DNA of 64,000 nt, taken from NCBI GenBank assembly GCA_019119595.1, contig DWWS01000044.1, positions 1 to 64,000 of the forward strand, given 5' to 3'. Shown one piece after another: positions 9,681 to 17,971 of this stretch (within the stretch, counting starts at the first letter, position 1; every line of letters starts with the position of its first letter). The DNA is from Candidatus Eisenbergiella merdavium. GTDB taxonomy: Bacteria; Bacillota; Clostridia; Lachnospirales; Lachnospiraceae. The notes beneath the pieces were generated by a model. It was not told where the DNA came from and made no database searches. It saw only the letters and a list, made by a program, of their open reading frames with translations. A program made the translations under genes and the position numbers.

Positions 9681-10427
9681 ATGAACAGCAAAAGAAAAAT
9701 CCTTCTGGTCAATGACGACGGGATTCGGGCGCCCGGGCTTGTCCTGCTCGCCCGTCTGGCATCCCGCCTCGGGGAGGTAACTGTGGCGGCGCCGGAGGGC
9801 CAGTGCAGCGCCATGAGCCACCGGATCACCGTCCATGGGGAGCTGACGGTGAAAAAAGCGGATTTTCCGGTACCCGGCGTGAAGGCCTGGAGCGTGAGCG
9901 GAACGCCCGCGGACTGCGTCAAGGTCGCGCTTTCCTTTCTGCTTCCCGAAAAGCCGGATATCGTCTTTTCCGGCATCAACCGGGGCTATAACGCAGGTCT
10001 GGATATCCTCTATTCCGGAACCATCGGCGCGGCAATGGAGGCGCTGGTAAACGGAATCCCTGCCGTCGCTTTTTCCAACGAGGCCAACGACGTCTGGGAG
10101 ACGGCGCAAGGATACCTTCTTCCCATTACGGAAAAGCTTCTGGAGCTTCCTGTTTCCCGAAGCCGGATCTGGAACGTGAATTTTCCGGGCCGCAGCCCGA
10201 AAGAGATCAGAGGAATCCTCTGGGACAGGCAGCCCTCGCCGGAAGGATTTTTTCAGGATCATTATGCCCGCACCGATCTGCCGGACGGAGGCTTCCGGCT
10301 TGAGGAGGATGGGATTCCTTCGCAGACAGCGCCGGAGGGAACGGATATGCGCGCTCTGCTGGACGGGTATATTTCCGTCGGACAGATAAGAAATGCGATT
10401 TTGAGAGAAGAAACGGATTCCGTATGA
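9681..10427 (+). CDS. surE: 5'/3'-nucleotidase SurE
   Basis: This 248-residue protein is a metal-dependent nucleoside monophosphate phosphatase of the SurE family, in the cytoplasm. The N-terminal ILLVNDDGIRAPG carries the metal-binding Asp pair (D12, D13). The segments SGTPADCVKVAL and FSGINRGYNAGLDILYSGT supply the other family motifs, including the metal-binding Asn. The length is normal. The ATG at 9681 follows GGGAG; an upstream in-frame ATG at 9639 would add 14 non-conserved residues. It lies 81 bases after the symporter in the same direction, possibly co-transcribed, though the two functions are not linked in an obvious way. Confidence 0.95.
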   Translation: MNSKRKILLVNDDGIRAPGLVLLARLASRLGEVTVAAPEGQCSAMSHRITVHGELTVKKADFPVPGVKAWSVSGTPADCVKVALSFLLPEKPDIVFSGINRGYNAGLDILYSGTIGAAMEALVNGIPAVAFSNEANDVWETAQGYLLPITEKLLELPVSRSRIWNVNFPGRSPKEIRGILWDRQPSPEGFFQDHYARTDLPDGGFRLEEDGIPSQTAPEGTDMRALLDGYISVGQIRNAILREETDSV

Positions 10428-10458
10428 AATAAAAACTGTATGAACAAAGCTATATGAA

Positions 10459-10569
10459 CAGAGCGTCAGAAAGGACCGGGTCCGACGGAGTCTCAGGCCC
10501 TTTCTGACGCTCTGCTGAGGATGCGTATGATGTGCCTGATGCGTGCCGCATCAGGATAAGCGCTTTTTT
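10459..10569 (+). terminator. Two hairpins between surE and the GH43 gene
   Basis: A perfect 16-base stem (10459-10474 with 10499-10514) is followed by a perfect 9-base stem (10535-10543 with 10547-10555) and then a T6 run at about 10563-10568. The second hairpin with the T run is the likelier terminator of surE. The region lies between convergent genes and may serve both. Confidence 0.6.
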
Positions 10570-10588
10570 AGAATATGCCGCAATACGG

Positions 10589-11524
10589 TTAAGGTGTGAT
10601 CTGAACGGAAAGCCGATCCCCGTCCACCTTCATTTCATCGATCCTGGCGCAGCGATAATCCTCCTTCCGGCTTCCGGTTCCGATGTCTCTGCCGTGATAT
10701 ACGATATAATATTTTCCGTCGTCCAGGATCACGCTGTTATGCCCCATTCCTTCCATAAAATCATTGTGAGGGAGCAGAGGGGAATAGGTGTGATCGTTCG
10801 GGTATTTTTTCCATTCAAGCGTGCGCAGATCCGCGTCCGGCGCGCCGTGCGCGACGCTGTATCCGATGAAATAAGTGGGATTCTGATGACAGGCGCCCGA
10901 GTACATCAAAAAGTGCGTGTTTCCGACGCAGAAATAGAACGCGCCTTCTATAGTATGCCAGTGCTCTCCCTGCTTAAAACGGTTTTTCATGTAAATCTCT
11001 TCATCCATCGTGGGACGGATCACGCAGACAGGATTCCCGTCCATGGTCTGAGGATCCTTCATCTTATCACAGAAGATTACGGTTCCCACCCGCTCGGCAT
11101 GGTATTCATTCTGACAATAGAATAAATACAGGCCGGAGGGAGTCTGCACGGTGTGCGGATCGATGGAAAACGGAGGAAGCAGATCCTTTACCCGCCGGAA
11201 GGGCCCGCGCGGAGAGTCGGATACCGCTACGCGCATGGTCTGGCCGTGTTCATCCTCACAGTCCGCATCCATGCTGGAATAATACATATAGTAGGTACCG
11301 TCGATCTCGATCACGCAGGGCGCCCAGCAGTTTTTCTGTCCCGTCATGTCCAGACAAACGCCCTCATATTTCCAGCCGTCAAAAAGATTGTCGCTGCTGT
11401 AAAGCTGCGCGCCCTCCGGCCAGGTTGCATAGATGTAATATCTTCCGTCCTTTGCCCGGATCATGTAAGGATCCGGCTGGCCGGGCGGCGCCGTATCCCC
11501 TGGCTTACGCTTATAAAGTTTCAT
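10589..11524 (-). CDS. Glycoside hydrolase family 43 enzyme
   Basis: This 311-residue five-bladed propeller glycosidase has no signal peptide, so it is probably intracellular and acts on imported arabino- or xylo-oligosaccharides. The three expected acidic residues are visible: D18 in QPDPYMI (catalytic base), D122 in FSIDPH (pKa modulator) and E193 in HTIEGAF (general acid). Repeated blade motifs such as GRYYIYAT, GTYYMYYS and GKYYIVYHG fit the fold. It is monocistronic, divergent from an ArsR-type regulator (11893-12843), and has a strong promoter (11650-11678). The exact substrate within the large GH43 family cannot be assigned. Confidence 0.88.
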   Translation of the reverse strand: MKLYKRKPGDTAPPGQPDPYMIRAKDGRYYIYATWPEGAQLYSSDNLFDGWKYEGVCLDMTGQKNCWAPCVIEIDGTYYMYYSSMDADCEDEHGQTMRVAVSDSPRGPFRRVKDLLPPFSIDPHTVQTPSGLYLFYCQNEYHAERVGTVIFCDKMKDPQTMDGNPVCVIRPTMDEEIYMKNRFKQGEHWHTIEGAFYFCVGNTHFLMYSGACHQNPTYFIGYSVAHGAPDADLRTLEWKKYPNDHTYSPLLPHNDFMEGMGHNSVILDDGKYYIVYHGRDIGTGSRKEDYRCARIDEMKVDGDRLSVQITP

Positions 11525-11649
11525 ATTTTTTACTCCTGTTTCGTATTTTTTATGGATTCAGCCCCCCGGACTTTCCCTGCCAAAAACGTGCATGACGCTA
11601 TGATAGAGGCTGAATTTTTTTCCATGATTTTTGTATGAATTATGTGCTA

Positions 11650-11678
11650 ATTATACATTTACATCATGCTATTTTCAA
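11650..11678 (-). promoter_or_regulatory. Promoter of the GH43 gene
   Basis: Reading leftward, TTGAAA (11673-11678), a 17-base spacer and a perfect TATAAT (11650-11655). The transcript would begin near 11643 with a leader of about 120 bases. In that leader ATTCAGCC and GGCTGAAT (11556-11563 and 11608-11615) can pair around a long loop. Confidence 0.7.
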
Positions 11679-11724
11679 CATCTTATGTTTAGTTTTTACA
11701 TTTTATTCCCTATATGACTTTTAT

Positions 11725-11739
11725 TACATTTTTAATGTA
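11725..11739. promoter_or_regulatory. Palindrome in the divergent GH43/ArsR control region
   Basis: TACATT and AATGTA are exact inverted copies around TTT. It lies about 45 bases upstream of the GH43 -35 and about 85 bases before the regulator promoter, a plausible place for the ArsR-type protein to bind. Regulator binding is inference only; AT-rich sequence gives such palindromes by chance. Confidence 0.25.
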
Positions 11740-11822
11740 GTAAATGAAAAAATCTGTTTCCGCTTCTGAAAAGGGTGCGTCAGCCTGCAAAGCGCATAAT
11801 AGGAAACCTGTAAATATATTCC

Positions 11823-11851
11823 TTGCTTTTCCTGATTCCCGGACCTATAAT
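11823..11851 (+). promoter_or_regulatory. Promoter of the ArsR-type regulator
   Basis: TTGCTT (11823-11828), a 17-base spacer and TATAAT (11846-11851), about 40 bases before the ATG at 11893. Confidence 0.5.
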
Positions 11852-11892
11852 TTTTTTATCGGCAGTATTCTTTTTCCGGGGAGAGGTTTTTT

Positions 11893-12843
11893 ATGGATAA
11901 AATCAAGAATAAAGAAAATATCACTCTGGATCTGACGGATATCGAAAGAGCGGCAATGATGGGAAAGGCGCTTTCCTCTGAGATCCGGCTGGAAATTCTC
12001 AAATGTCTTGTTACCAAAGCGATGACCATCAGCGAGCTGGCCAACGCCTTTTTTCTTCCGATGTCCTCCATGTGCCTTCACATCAAGATCCTGAAGGAGG
12101 CCGGGCTGATCACGGTGGTTCCAAGGCCTGGCATACGCGGCTCACAGAAGCTGTGCGGCATCAATGCGGCCAGCATCAGTCTGGATGTTTTTGCTCATAC
12201 AAACAATCGGATCCGTAAGCCGCCGGTTCTTGTCAATATGCCTGTGGGTCATTACAGCAGCTGCGAGATCCATCCGCCGTGCGGCATCGTTTCCGTCAAT
12301 CAGTATCTCTCTCAGGAGGACAGCCCGCACGGCTTCTATTCCCCGGAACGGACGGACGCGGCCCTGCTGTGGTTTACCTGGGGATTTTTGGAATATCAGT
12401 TCCCGAACAATTATCTTCAGCAGGATCCGGTATCGCAGATTGAATTTTCCTTTGAAATCTGCTCCGAGGCTCCGGGATATAATAATAACTGGCCGTCAGA
12501 CATTACCATAGAGATCAATCACAGGCATATCACCACCTTCATTACGAAGGGAGATTACGGCGGAAGGAAGGGCATTTATAATCCCTCCTGGTGGAGCGAT
12601 TCCGTCACCCAGTTCGGAGAATACAAAAAGCTCCGCATCGACCATAAGGGCTGTTTCCTGGACAATGTCAGGGTTTCCGATGAAACCATGGAAAGCCTGG
12701 GCCTGGCAGACGGATACTATTTCACCTTTGTCCTGAAGGTGGATAAGGACAGCGAGCATGTGGGAGGAATGAACCTTTTCGGAAGCCGCTTTGGCGATTA
12801 TGCGCAGGATATCATCATGAGCGTAGAATATGAAAGCAAGTGA
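11893..12843 (+). CDS. ArsR-type regulator with a large C-terminal domain
   Basis: This 316-residue protein has an N-terminal winged helix of the ArsR kind at about residues 15-90 (SSEIRLEILKCLVTKAMTIS, then LPMSSMCLHIKILKEAGLI). About 210 further residues are rich in aromatic and beta-type segments (for example SDITIEINHRHITTF and YYFTFVLKV). Canonical ArsR proteins are about 100-120 residues, so the extra domain probably senses a ligand. No ArsR metal-site Cys motif is seen. The divergent GH43 gene suggests a sugar-linked signal. Similar ArsR-plus-extension proteins occur near sugar genes in clostridia; the ligand is unknown. Confidence 0.75.
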   Translation: MDKIKNKENITLDLTDIERAAMMGKALSSEIRLEILKCLVTKAMTISELANAFFLPMSSMCLHIKILKEAGLITVVPRPGIRGSQKLCGINAASISLDVFAHTNNRIRKPPVLVNMPVGHYSSCEIHPPCGIVSVNQYLSQEDSPHGFYSPERTDAALLWFTWGFLEYQFPNNYLQQDPVSQIEFSFEICSEAPGYNNNWPSDITIEINHRHITTFITKGDYGGRKGIYNPSWWSDSVTQFGEYKKLRIDHKGCFLDNVRVSDETMESLGLADGYYFTFVLKVDKDSEHVGGMNLFGSRFGDYAQDIIMSVEYESK

Positions 12844-13267
12844 GGGATTTTGATTTCCTGGCAGAATATCTTTTTTTATGATACCTAAGATGCATATGGC
12901 GCTTATGATGTTCATGGCGTGCATGACGAGCGTCCTGCTATCTTTTCAAATGGAAATTCAATTTACTGCATCAGCCGCTCACCGGACATACAATTCGGGA
13001 GCGGCTGAATGTATCTGTATTTAAATAGAATGGTTTTCTGTTATTTCTTGATCTATCCCTTAAATTCTTTTGTTTTTGTTACATAATTATTGTATGAATG
13101 ATAGATGATTATTACAGATTATATAAAATAAACAAAAAATATTGAAGAAATGAGATTTGAATGTAATAATACATAAAAATAGTGATTTAAAATACAGATT
13201 TCATGTAGCTTTCAACAAAGGGATTTTCAGTTATCAGAAGCTTTGTGTGTCACATAGGAGGATTAAA
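12844..13267. other. AT-rich gap before the small ORF and ABC pair
   Basis: These 424 bases hold a perfect 10-base inverted repeat TCAGCCGCTC/GAGCGGCTGA (12971-12980 with 12999-13008), which may end the regulator transcript although no T run follows. From about 13010 the sequence becomes very AT-rich and contains at least one promoter-like pair (13142-13170). No gene is supported other than the small ORF that follows. Confidence 0.5.
13142..13170 (+). promoter_or_regulatory. Candidate promoter of the small ORF and ABC pair
   Basis: TTGAAG (13142-13147) and AATAAT (13165-13170) are spaced by 17 bases. The region has other AT-rich alternatives, so the exact promoter is uncertain. Confidence 0.3.
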
Positions 13268-13339
13268 TTGGAAAACTTCAGAACATTTTCCAAGTCGGAT
13301 TTGTATCGAAACGCCGTAAATCCTATGACTGCAGCATAA
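13268..13339 (+). CDS. 23-residue small ORF, possible exported peptide
   Basis: A TTG codon at 13268 follows a perfect AGGAGG (13256-13261) with an ideal 6-base gap and opens a 23-codon frame ending SDLYRNAVNPMTAA. The same frame stays open upstream, but without a ribosome site. It sits 58 bases before a two-gene ABC exporter, after an AT-rich promoter region. The inference is that it may encode a peptide exported by those transporters, or a leader peptide controlling them; a weak hairpin (13344-13366) lies between. No known precursor family was recognised, it has no Cys, and no modifying enzyme is nearby. Confidence 0.45.
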   Translation: MENFRTFSKSDLYRNAVNPMTAA

Positions 13340-13343
13340 AAAA

Positions 13344-13366
13344 CATATGCGGTTAATAAGCGTATG
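13344..13366 (+). promoter_or_regulatory. Small hairpin between the short ORF and ABC gene
   Basis: CATATGC (13344-13350) pairs with GCGTATG (13360-13366) with one wobble. It has no T run, so it is an attenuator or RNA-stability element at most. Confidence 0.25.
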
Positions 13367-13397
13367 CTTCAGGAAAAAGCTTCTGCATGGAGGTAAA

Positions 13398-15110
13398 ATG
13401 AAAAAGATATTTTCCGGGTGGGGACCAATTTATCAGATAATCGGGATTTCTACAGGATTTTTTCTTTTAACCATTCTGCTCCTTTTCTTTCAGGGAAGCT
13501 TTGACCTTTTGGAAAGCTGGATGCTCAGAACCTTTATCAATAAGGCTGAGTATGGAAATGAAGTGATTTCCCTGTATGGCTATACTGCGTTATTTATTTT
13601 TTTAGAAGCACTTTTTGGCGGAATATCCGGTTGGGTAATCGGGAAAATGGCTGTTAATGGGAAAGAAAGAATTCAGCTTTGCTTAGCTGAGCGGCTGCTT
13701 CGGTGTTCTTATGATTCCTATTCTGAAATGGGTACCGGAGAATGGCAGACCAGGCTGCACTCAGACAGTTTACAATGTGTCGAATACGTGAAGTATCTGT
13801 TTCAAACAGTGATATATGGGGTTATTTTTCTTATCGGCCCTCTGTGCATTGCTTTTATCGTAAGCTGGCCAATGGCATTGTTGTCTTTGCTGATGGTTCC
13901 AGTGGTTTTATTTTGTTCTGCAAAATTCAGTACATCAATCGGAAATGCATCAGAAGAAATACAGAATTTAAACGGGAAAATAAATCAGATATTTCAGGAA
14001 TATATTTGGCAGATTCCGGCCAATAAAGCGTATTCAGTACAGAAAGAGTGGACTGGACATATTCATGAAACATTGGAAGACGTCTATCAGTCAAAAAGAA
14101 AGCTTCTTAAAGCTCAGATTATTTATGAACCGTTTTTGAGTTTTGTTCAGATGATGCCTCAGATCATAATCATGTCGGCTGGTGGGATTTTTCTTCTGAA
14201 TGGCCTCATCACTGCCGGAGATTTAATGCTTTTCACTATTTTCTTTGGTTATATTGCAAATGGATTAATGGGGATCCCTAATTGGATCAGTGAGCTCAGA
14301 AAATACTCAGGATATAAAAAAAGAGTAAATGAGGCTTTGGCTTTGCCGTCAGATGTTGGAGAAGAGCAGCCTCAAAAAGAAGGAAAAGGAATTCTGCTTC
14401 AGGGAGCAAGTTTCTCATATGGGAAAGATAAATTTTTTTTAAAGGGAATATCGGCAAATATTCGCCAGGGCATGCATGTAGCTGTAATTGGTGAAAGCGG
14501 GTGCGGAAAAAGTACGTTTTTAAAGCTCCTGGCAGGATTATATCGTCCTCAGGAAGGAAAGGCGACCGTATTAGGATATGATCTGTTAAGATGCAAAAAT
14601 GAACAGTTATTTTCTCATATGGCTCTTATTTTGCAGGATACATATCTCTTTCCCGGCACAATCAGAGAAAATCTCGTGATTGGCTGCGGTGCAATCTCAG
14701 ATGAAGAAATCAGAGAAGCATGCATAAAAGCAAAATTATGGGATTGGATTTTAACACTGCCACAGGGGTTGCAAACGGTTCTTGTGGAATTTTCCAGTAA
14801 TATTTCAGGCGGACAGAGGCAGAGGATAGGCATTGCAAGAGCGATTCTTCGAGGAGCAGATCTGTGGCTGATCGACGAACCTACAAGTGCATTGGACAGC
14901 AGTACAGCTATGGAGGTAGAAGAAAATCTGAGAGAAATCACCAAGGAACTTACGACAGTGACCGTAACGCACAGATTAGACAGAATGGATTTTTATGATC
15001 TGATTTTCATTATGGAAAATGGAAGTATCGCAGAGCAGGGAACGCATGGAGAATTGCTGAGAAAGAGCAGAACATATATGCATCTTCTAAAGGGGAAAGA
15101 AGGGGCCTGA
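13398..15110 (+). CDS. ABC exporter half-transporter (pair C, subunit 1)
   Basis: This 570-residue protein has a membrane domain of about six helices followed by an ATPase with Walker A GESGCGKS, signature ISGGQRQR, Walker B LWLIDEP and VTHR switch. The start at 13398 follows GGAGGT; an in-frame ATG at 13347 is upstream without a ribosome site. It is followed after 39 bases by a second half-transporter, so a heterodimer is likely. There is no C39 peptidase domain. Codon and base use are clearly more AT-rich than the GH130 gene downstream, which hints at separate acquisition. The cargo is unknown; the small ORF just upstream is a candidate. Confidence 0.9.
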   Translation: MKKIFSGWGPIYQIIGISTGFFLLTILLLFFQGSFDLLESWMLRTFINKAEYGNEVISLYGYTALFIFLEALFGGISGWVIGKMAVNGKERIQLCLAERLLRCSYDSYSEMGTGEWQTRLHSDSLQCVEYVKYLFQTVIYGVIFLIGPLCIAFIVSWPMALLSLLMVPVVLFCSAKFSTSIGNASEEIQNLNGKINQIFQEYIWQIPANKAYSVQKEWTGHIHETLEDVYQSKRKLLKAQIIYEPFLSFVQMMPQIIIMSAGGIFLLNGLITAGDLMLFTIFFGYIANGLMGIPNWISELRKYSGYKKRVNEALALPSDVGEEQPQKEGKGILLQGASFSYGKDKFFLKGISANIRQGMHVAVIGESGCGKSTFLKLLAGLYRPQEGKATVLGYDLLRCKNEQLFSHMALILQDTYLFPGTIRENLVIGCGAISDEEIREACIKAKLWDWILTLPQGLQTVLVEFSSNISGGQRQRIGIARAILRGADLWLIDEPTSALDSSTAMEVEENLREITKELTTVTVTHRLDRMDFYDLIFIMENGSIAEQGTHGELLRKSRTYMHLLKGKEGA

Positions 15111-15149
15111 GCATTTTATTGCCTTATTTTAGGAAGGATGGCGTAAAAG

Positions 15150-16832
15150 ATGAAGCTGTTAAAAAGATGGAATAAGGTTAAATTTCTGTGTGGAAATGTT
15201 ATAAATCCGGTAGCAAAAGCGGCGATGACTTTGATTATCGCTTCCCTGGTATCTCAGATCTTTGCTTTATCACAGGAACCTGAAAAGCTGCCGGAATTGC
15301 TTTCACTCATATTTGCGGATACATTTTTAATCTTGGGATGTGTTGTATTAAATGTTTTTTCAAAATGGCTCATACAGTCGGCCTTAAATAAATCCATGGT
15401 GGAATTAAAATGCGATTATCTCATACATCTACAATACATTTCTGTAAATGAATTTTTGAAAAAGCACAGTGGTTATTGGATGTCATTGTTAGAAAGTGAC
15501 ATTGAGCAAATTGAAGGATTTCTTGGGAAAAGGCTTTTCCAGGCGATAACGCCGATTGTATCCGGAGTGGTATGTATTATTTTTGTTTTTGTAAATACAT
15601 GGCAATTAGGAGTTCTGGTACTGTTTTTGGTAATATGTACCCAGCTTGTCAATAAATGTTTTGGAACAAAGCACAGGATTTATAGTAAGGAGATTGCTGA
15701 AAATACAACTGCTGTAAGAACGCAGGAAACGGATTTGCTTGTCGGAGAAGAAACGATTCGTATATATCAGTTGGAGAAGCCTATTTTAAAACGTCTGGAT
15801 AAAACGCTTCATGCGGCTTGCCGGACAGAAATGAATTATTTGGGAATAACAACGCTTCATCGTTTCTTAGGAGATATCCTGGGCACCTTAACGCTGATCG
15901 CACCCATAGCATACGGAATTTTATTAGTAAACCTGGGAGAATATACGCTTTCACAAATTATGTTCAGTATACAGCTATCCGGGAATATTGGATGGTTTGT
16001 AGGGAGTATTTCCTCTTCGATAGAGGCCGTGAATAAATTTAAAGTCAGTTATAAACGGGTAGCAGACGTTTTTGCCATAAAAGAAGAAAGTGAGAACGGT
16101 TATAAGAGCGATACTGCTGATAATCTGATAGAAGCCCGGCAATGGTCTGTCGTATATGAAAATCTGACAGCAGTAGATAATATCTGCTTTGAAATTCCGG
16201 CAGGAGTACATATAGCCGTTATTGGGGAAACGGGAAGCGGAAAAAGCTCCCTGTTAAAGGGAATCAAGGGATTGGCGGATACAACGGGAAGCATCACATA
16301 TCATTTTCCATCTGACAGGGAAGAAACAAGCAAAGTTAATATGGTGTACGTGCCACAGAACGTGGATTTGTTTGAGGATACTATTTTAAATAATTTAACT
16401 TATTGGGTGGAAAACAAAGAAGAGGAAGCAAAGGAATGCTGCCGTTGCTGCTGCATCAATGATTTTATAGAGAGGCAGCCACAGGGCTATGAAAGCAGGA
16501 TCAAAGAGAGAGGCAGAAATCTTTCAGGAGGACAAAGGCAGAGAATCGCAATAGCCAGGGCTCTGCTTCAAAAACCACAGCTATTGCTTCTTGACGAGTC
16601 TACATCGGCCCTGGACAGAAAAACAGAACAGGCGGTTCTGTCAAATATAGAAAATTCTTATCCTAATCTGACAATCGTTCATGTCACGCACAGGATGGAC
16701 AGCATTATGGATGCAGATGAAATCTGGCTGATGGATAACGGGAAGCTCATTGGAAGAGGATCCCATGAAACGTTAATGGCTTTCAATGAACGTTACCGGG
16801 AATTGTATTTTGCACAAAACGTAAATGAATAA
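15150..16832 (+). CDS. ABC exporter half-transporter (pair C, subunit 2)
   Basis: This 560-residue protein is a membrane domain plus an ATPase with Walker A GETGSGKS, signature LSGGQRQR, Walker B LLLLDES and VTHR switch. The catalytic Glu is kept although DEP reads DES. The spacer between Walker A and the Q-loop is shorter than usual, with a compact segment around ADTTGSITYHF. It shares the AT-rich composition of its partner at 13398-15110. A GH130 gene begins 30 bases later with its own good ribosome site, so the operon may continue into it even though its composition changes there. Confidence 0.9.
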   Translation: MKLLKRWNKVKFLCGNVINPVAKAAMTLIIASLVSQIFALSQEPEKLPELLSLIFADTFLILGCVVLNVFSKWLIQSALNKSMVELKCDYLIHLQYISVNEFLKKHSGYWMSLLESDIEQIEGFLGKRLFQAITPIVSGVVCIIFVFVNTWQLGVLVLFLVICTQLVNKCFGTKHRIYSKEIAENTTAVRTQETDLLVGEETIRIYQLEKPILKRLDKTLHAACRTEMNYLGITTLHRFLGDILGTLTLIAPIAYGILLVNLGEYTLSQIMFSIQLSGNIGWFVGSISSSIEAVNKFKVSYKRVADVFAIKEESENGYKSDTADNLIEARQWSVVYENLTAVDNICFEIPAGVHIAVIGETGSGKSSLLKGIKGLADTTGSITYHFPSDREETSKVNMVYVPQNVDLFEDTILNNLTYWVENKEEEAKECCRCCCINDFIERQPQGYESRIKERGRNLSGGQRQRIAIARALLQKPQLLLLDESTSALDRKTEQAVLSNIENSYPNLTIVHVTHRMDSIMDADEIWLMDNGKLIGRGSHETLMAFNERYRELYFAQNVNE

Positions 16833-16861
16833 CAAAAAACTGATGAAGGAGGACTATTTCA

Positions 16862-17971
16862 ATGAACATGGAACATTCCTGGATGCTTGGCCCCTTCTGC
16901 AAGGCCGCGGAGGCAAATCCCTGTCTCGTTCCGCAGAAGGAATCTTCTTTTTTCTGCCCTGTAAGGCGGCAGAACGTCGCGTGGGAAGCGAAGGATGTTT
17001 TCAATCCGGCCGCAGTCGTAAGGGAGGATAAGGTATGGCTTCTTTATCGGGCGGAGGATTCTGTGGGAAAATATGCCGGGACTTCCCGGATCGGTCTGGC
17101 TGTCAGCGACGACGGACTGCATTTTTCGACCCTTCCGCAGCCGGTTCTGTATCCCGATAACGATGATTTTCAAAGATATGAATGGGAGGGAGGCTGCGAG
17201 GATCCCCGGATCGTTGAAACCGAAGACGGGAGGTATTTTTTATACTATACCGCATATGACGGGAAGGTGGCCCTTCTGAGCTGTGCCGAAAGTACGGATC
17301 TCATTCACTGGAAAAAGCACGGCCCTGTTTTCAGGGAGGCCCTGGGCGGAAAATATGCCGGCCTATGGTCAAAATCCGGTTCGGTCGTATGCAGGCAGAG
17401 CGGCGGACATTTTTACCCGGTCAGGCTTCAGGGAAGCTACTGGATGTACTGGGGAGAAAGCAATATTTATACGGCGACCTCGGAGGATCTCATTCACTGG
17501 ACACCCTCAGAATTTACCGCTGACGGTTCCGATCCCGAACATATCTGGTCTCCCGGAAGAACAGGGGACAGAAAAAATAAAAATTCTGTCCTGCAGCCTG
17601 TTATATACCCGCGGAAGGGAAATTATGATGAGCATCTCTGCGAGCCTGGCCCTCAGGCAGTCCTTACAGAGGACGGAATCGTTCTGATCTATAATGGAAA
17701 GGGCGACAATCCGGAGCGTTTGGGCGGACACGATACCATGTATCAGGGCGGACAGCTTCTGCTCGATCCGGAAAATCCCGCCTGCGTCATTTCCCGGACG
17801 CAGAAGCCGTTCATCAGCCCCTCGGAGGACTTTGAGCTGGAGGGCCAGGTAATGCCGACCTGCTTCCTGGAGGGTATGGTTTATTTTCAGGGGAAATATT
17901 TTATTTATTATGGAACAGCGGATTCCAAGGTCGCTGTGGCTGTCTTTCAGCCGGAGGTATGCGGCAGATAA
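16862..17971 (+). CDS. GH130 family mannoside phosphorylase or hydrolase
   Basis: This 369-residue five-bladed propeller enzyme shows the GH130 hallmarks: WLLYRAEDSVG, GGCEDPRIVE with the conserved Asp proposed as general acid, and the CEPGPQAVLTEDG segment in the last third. Family members phosphorolyse or hydrolyse beta-mannosides, mostly beta-1,4 or beta-1,2 linked, inside the cell. No signal peptide is visible. Whether the phosphate-binding residues of true phosphorylases are present needs an alignment. AGGAGG precedes the ATG by 9 bases. The 3' end overlaps the convergent FAD oxidoreductase gene by 25 bases. Confidence 0.82.
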   Translation: MNMEHSWMLGPFCKAAEANPCLVPQKESSFFCPVRRQNVAWEAKDVFNPAAVVREDKVWLLYRAEDSVGKYAGTSRIGLAVSDDGLHFSTLPQPVLYPDNDDFQRYEWEGGCEDPRIVETEDGRYFLYYTAYDGKVALLSCAESTDLIHWKKHGPVFREALGGKYAGLWSKSGSVVCRQSGGHFYPVRLQGSYWMYWGESNIYTATSEDLIHWTPSEFTADGSDPEHIWSPGRTGDRKNKNSVLQPVIYPRKGNYDEHLCEPGPQAVLTEDGIVLIYNGKGDNPERLGGHDTMYQGGQLLLDPENPACVISRTQKPFISPSEDFELEGQVMPTCFLEGMVYFQGKYFIYYGTADSKVAVAVFQPEVCGR

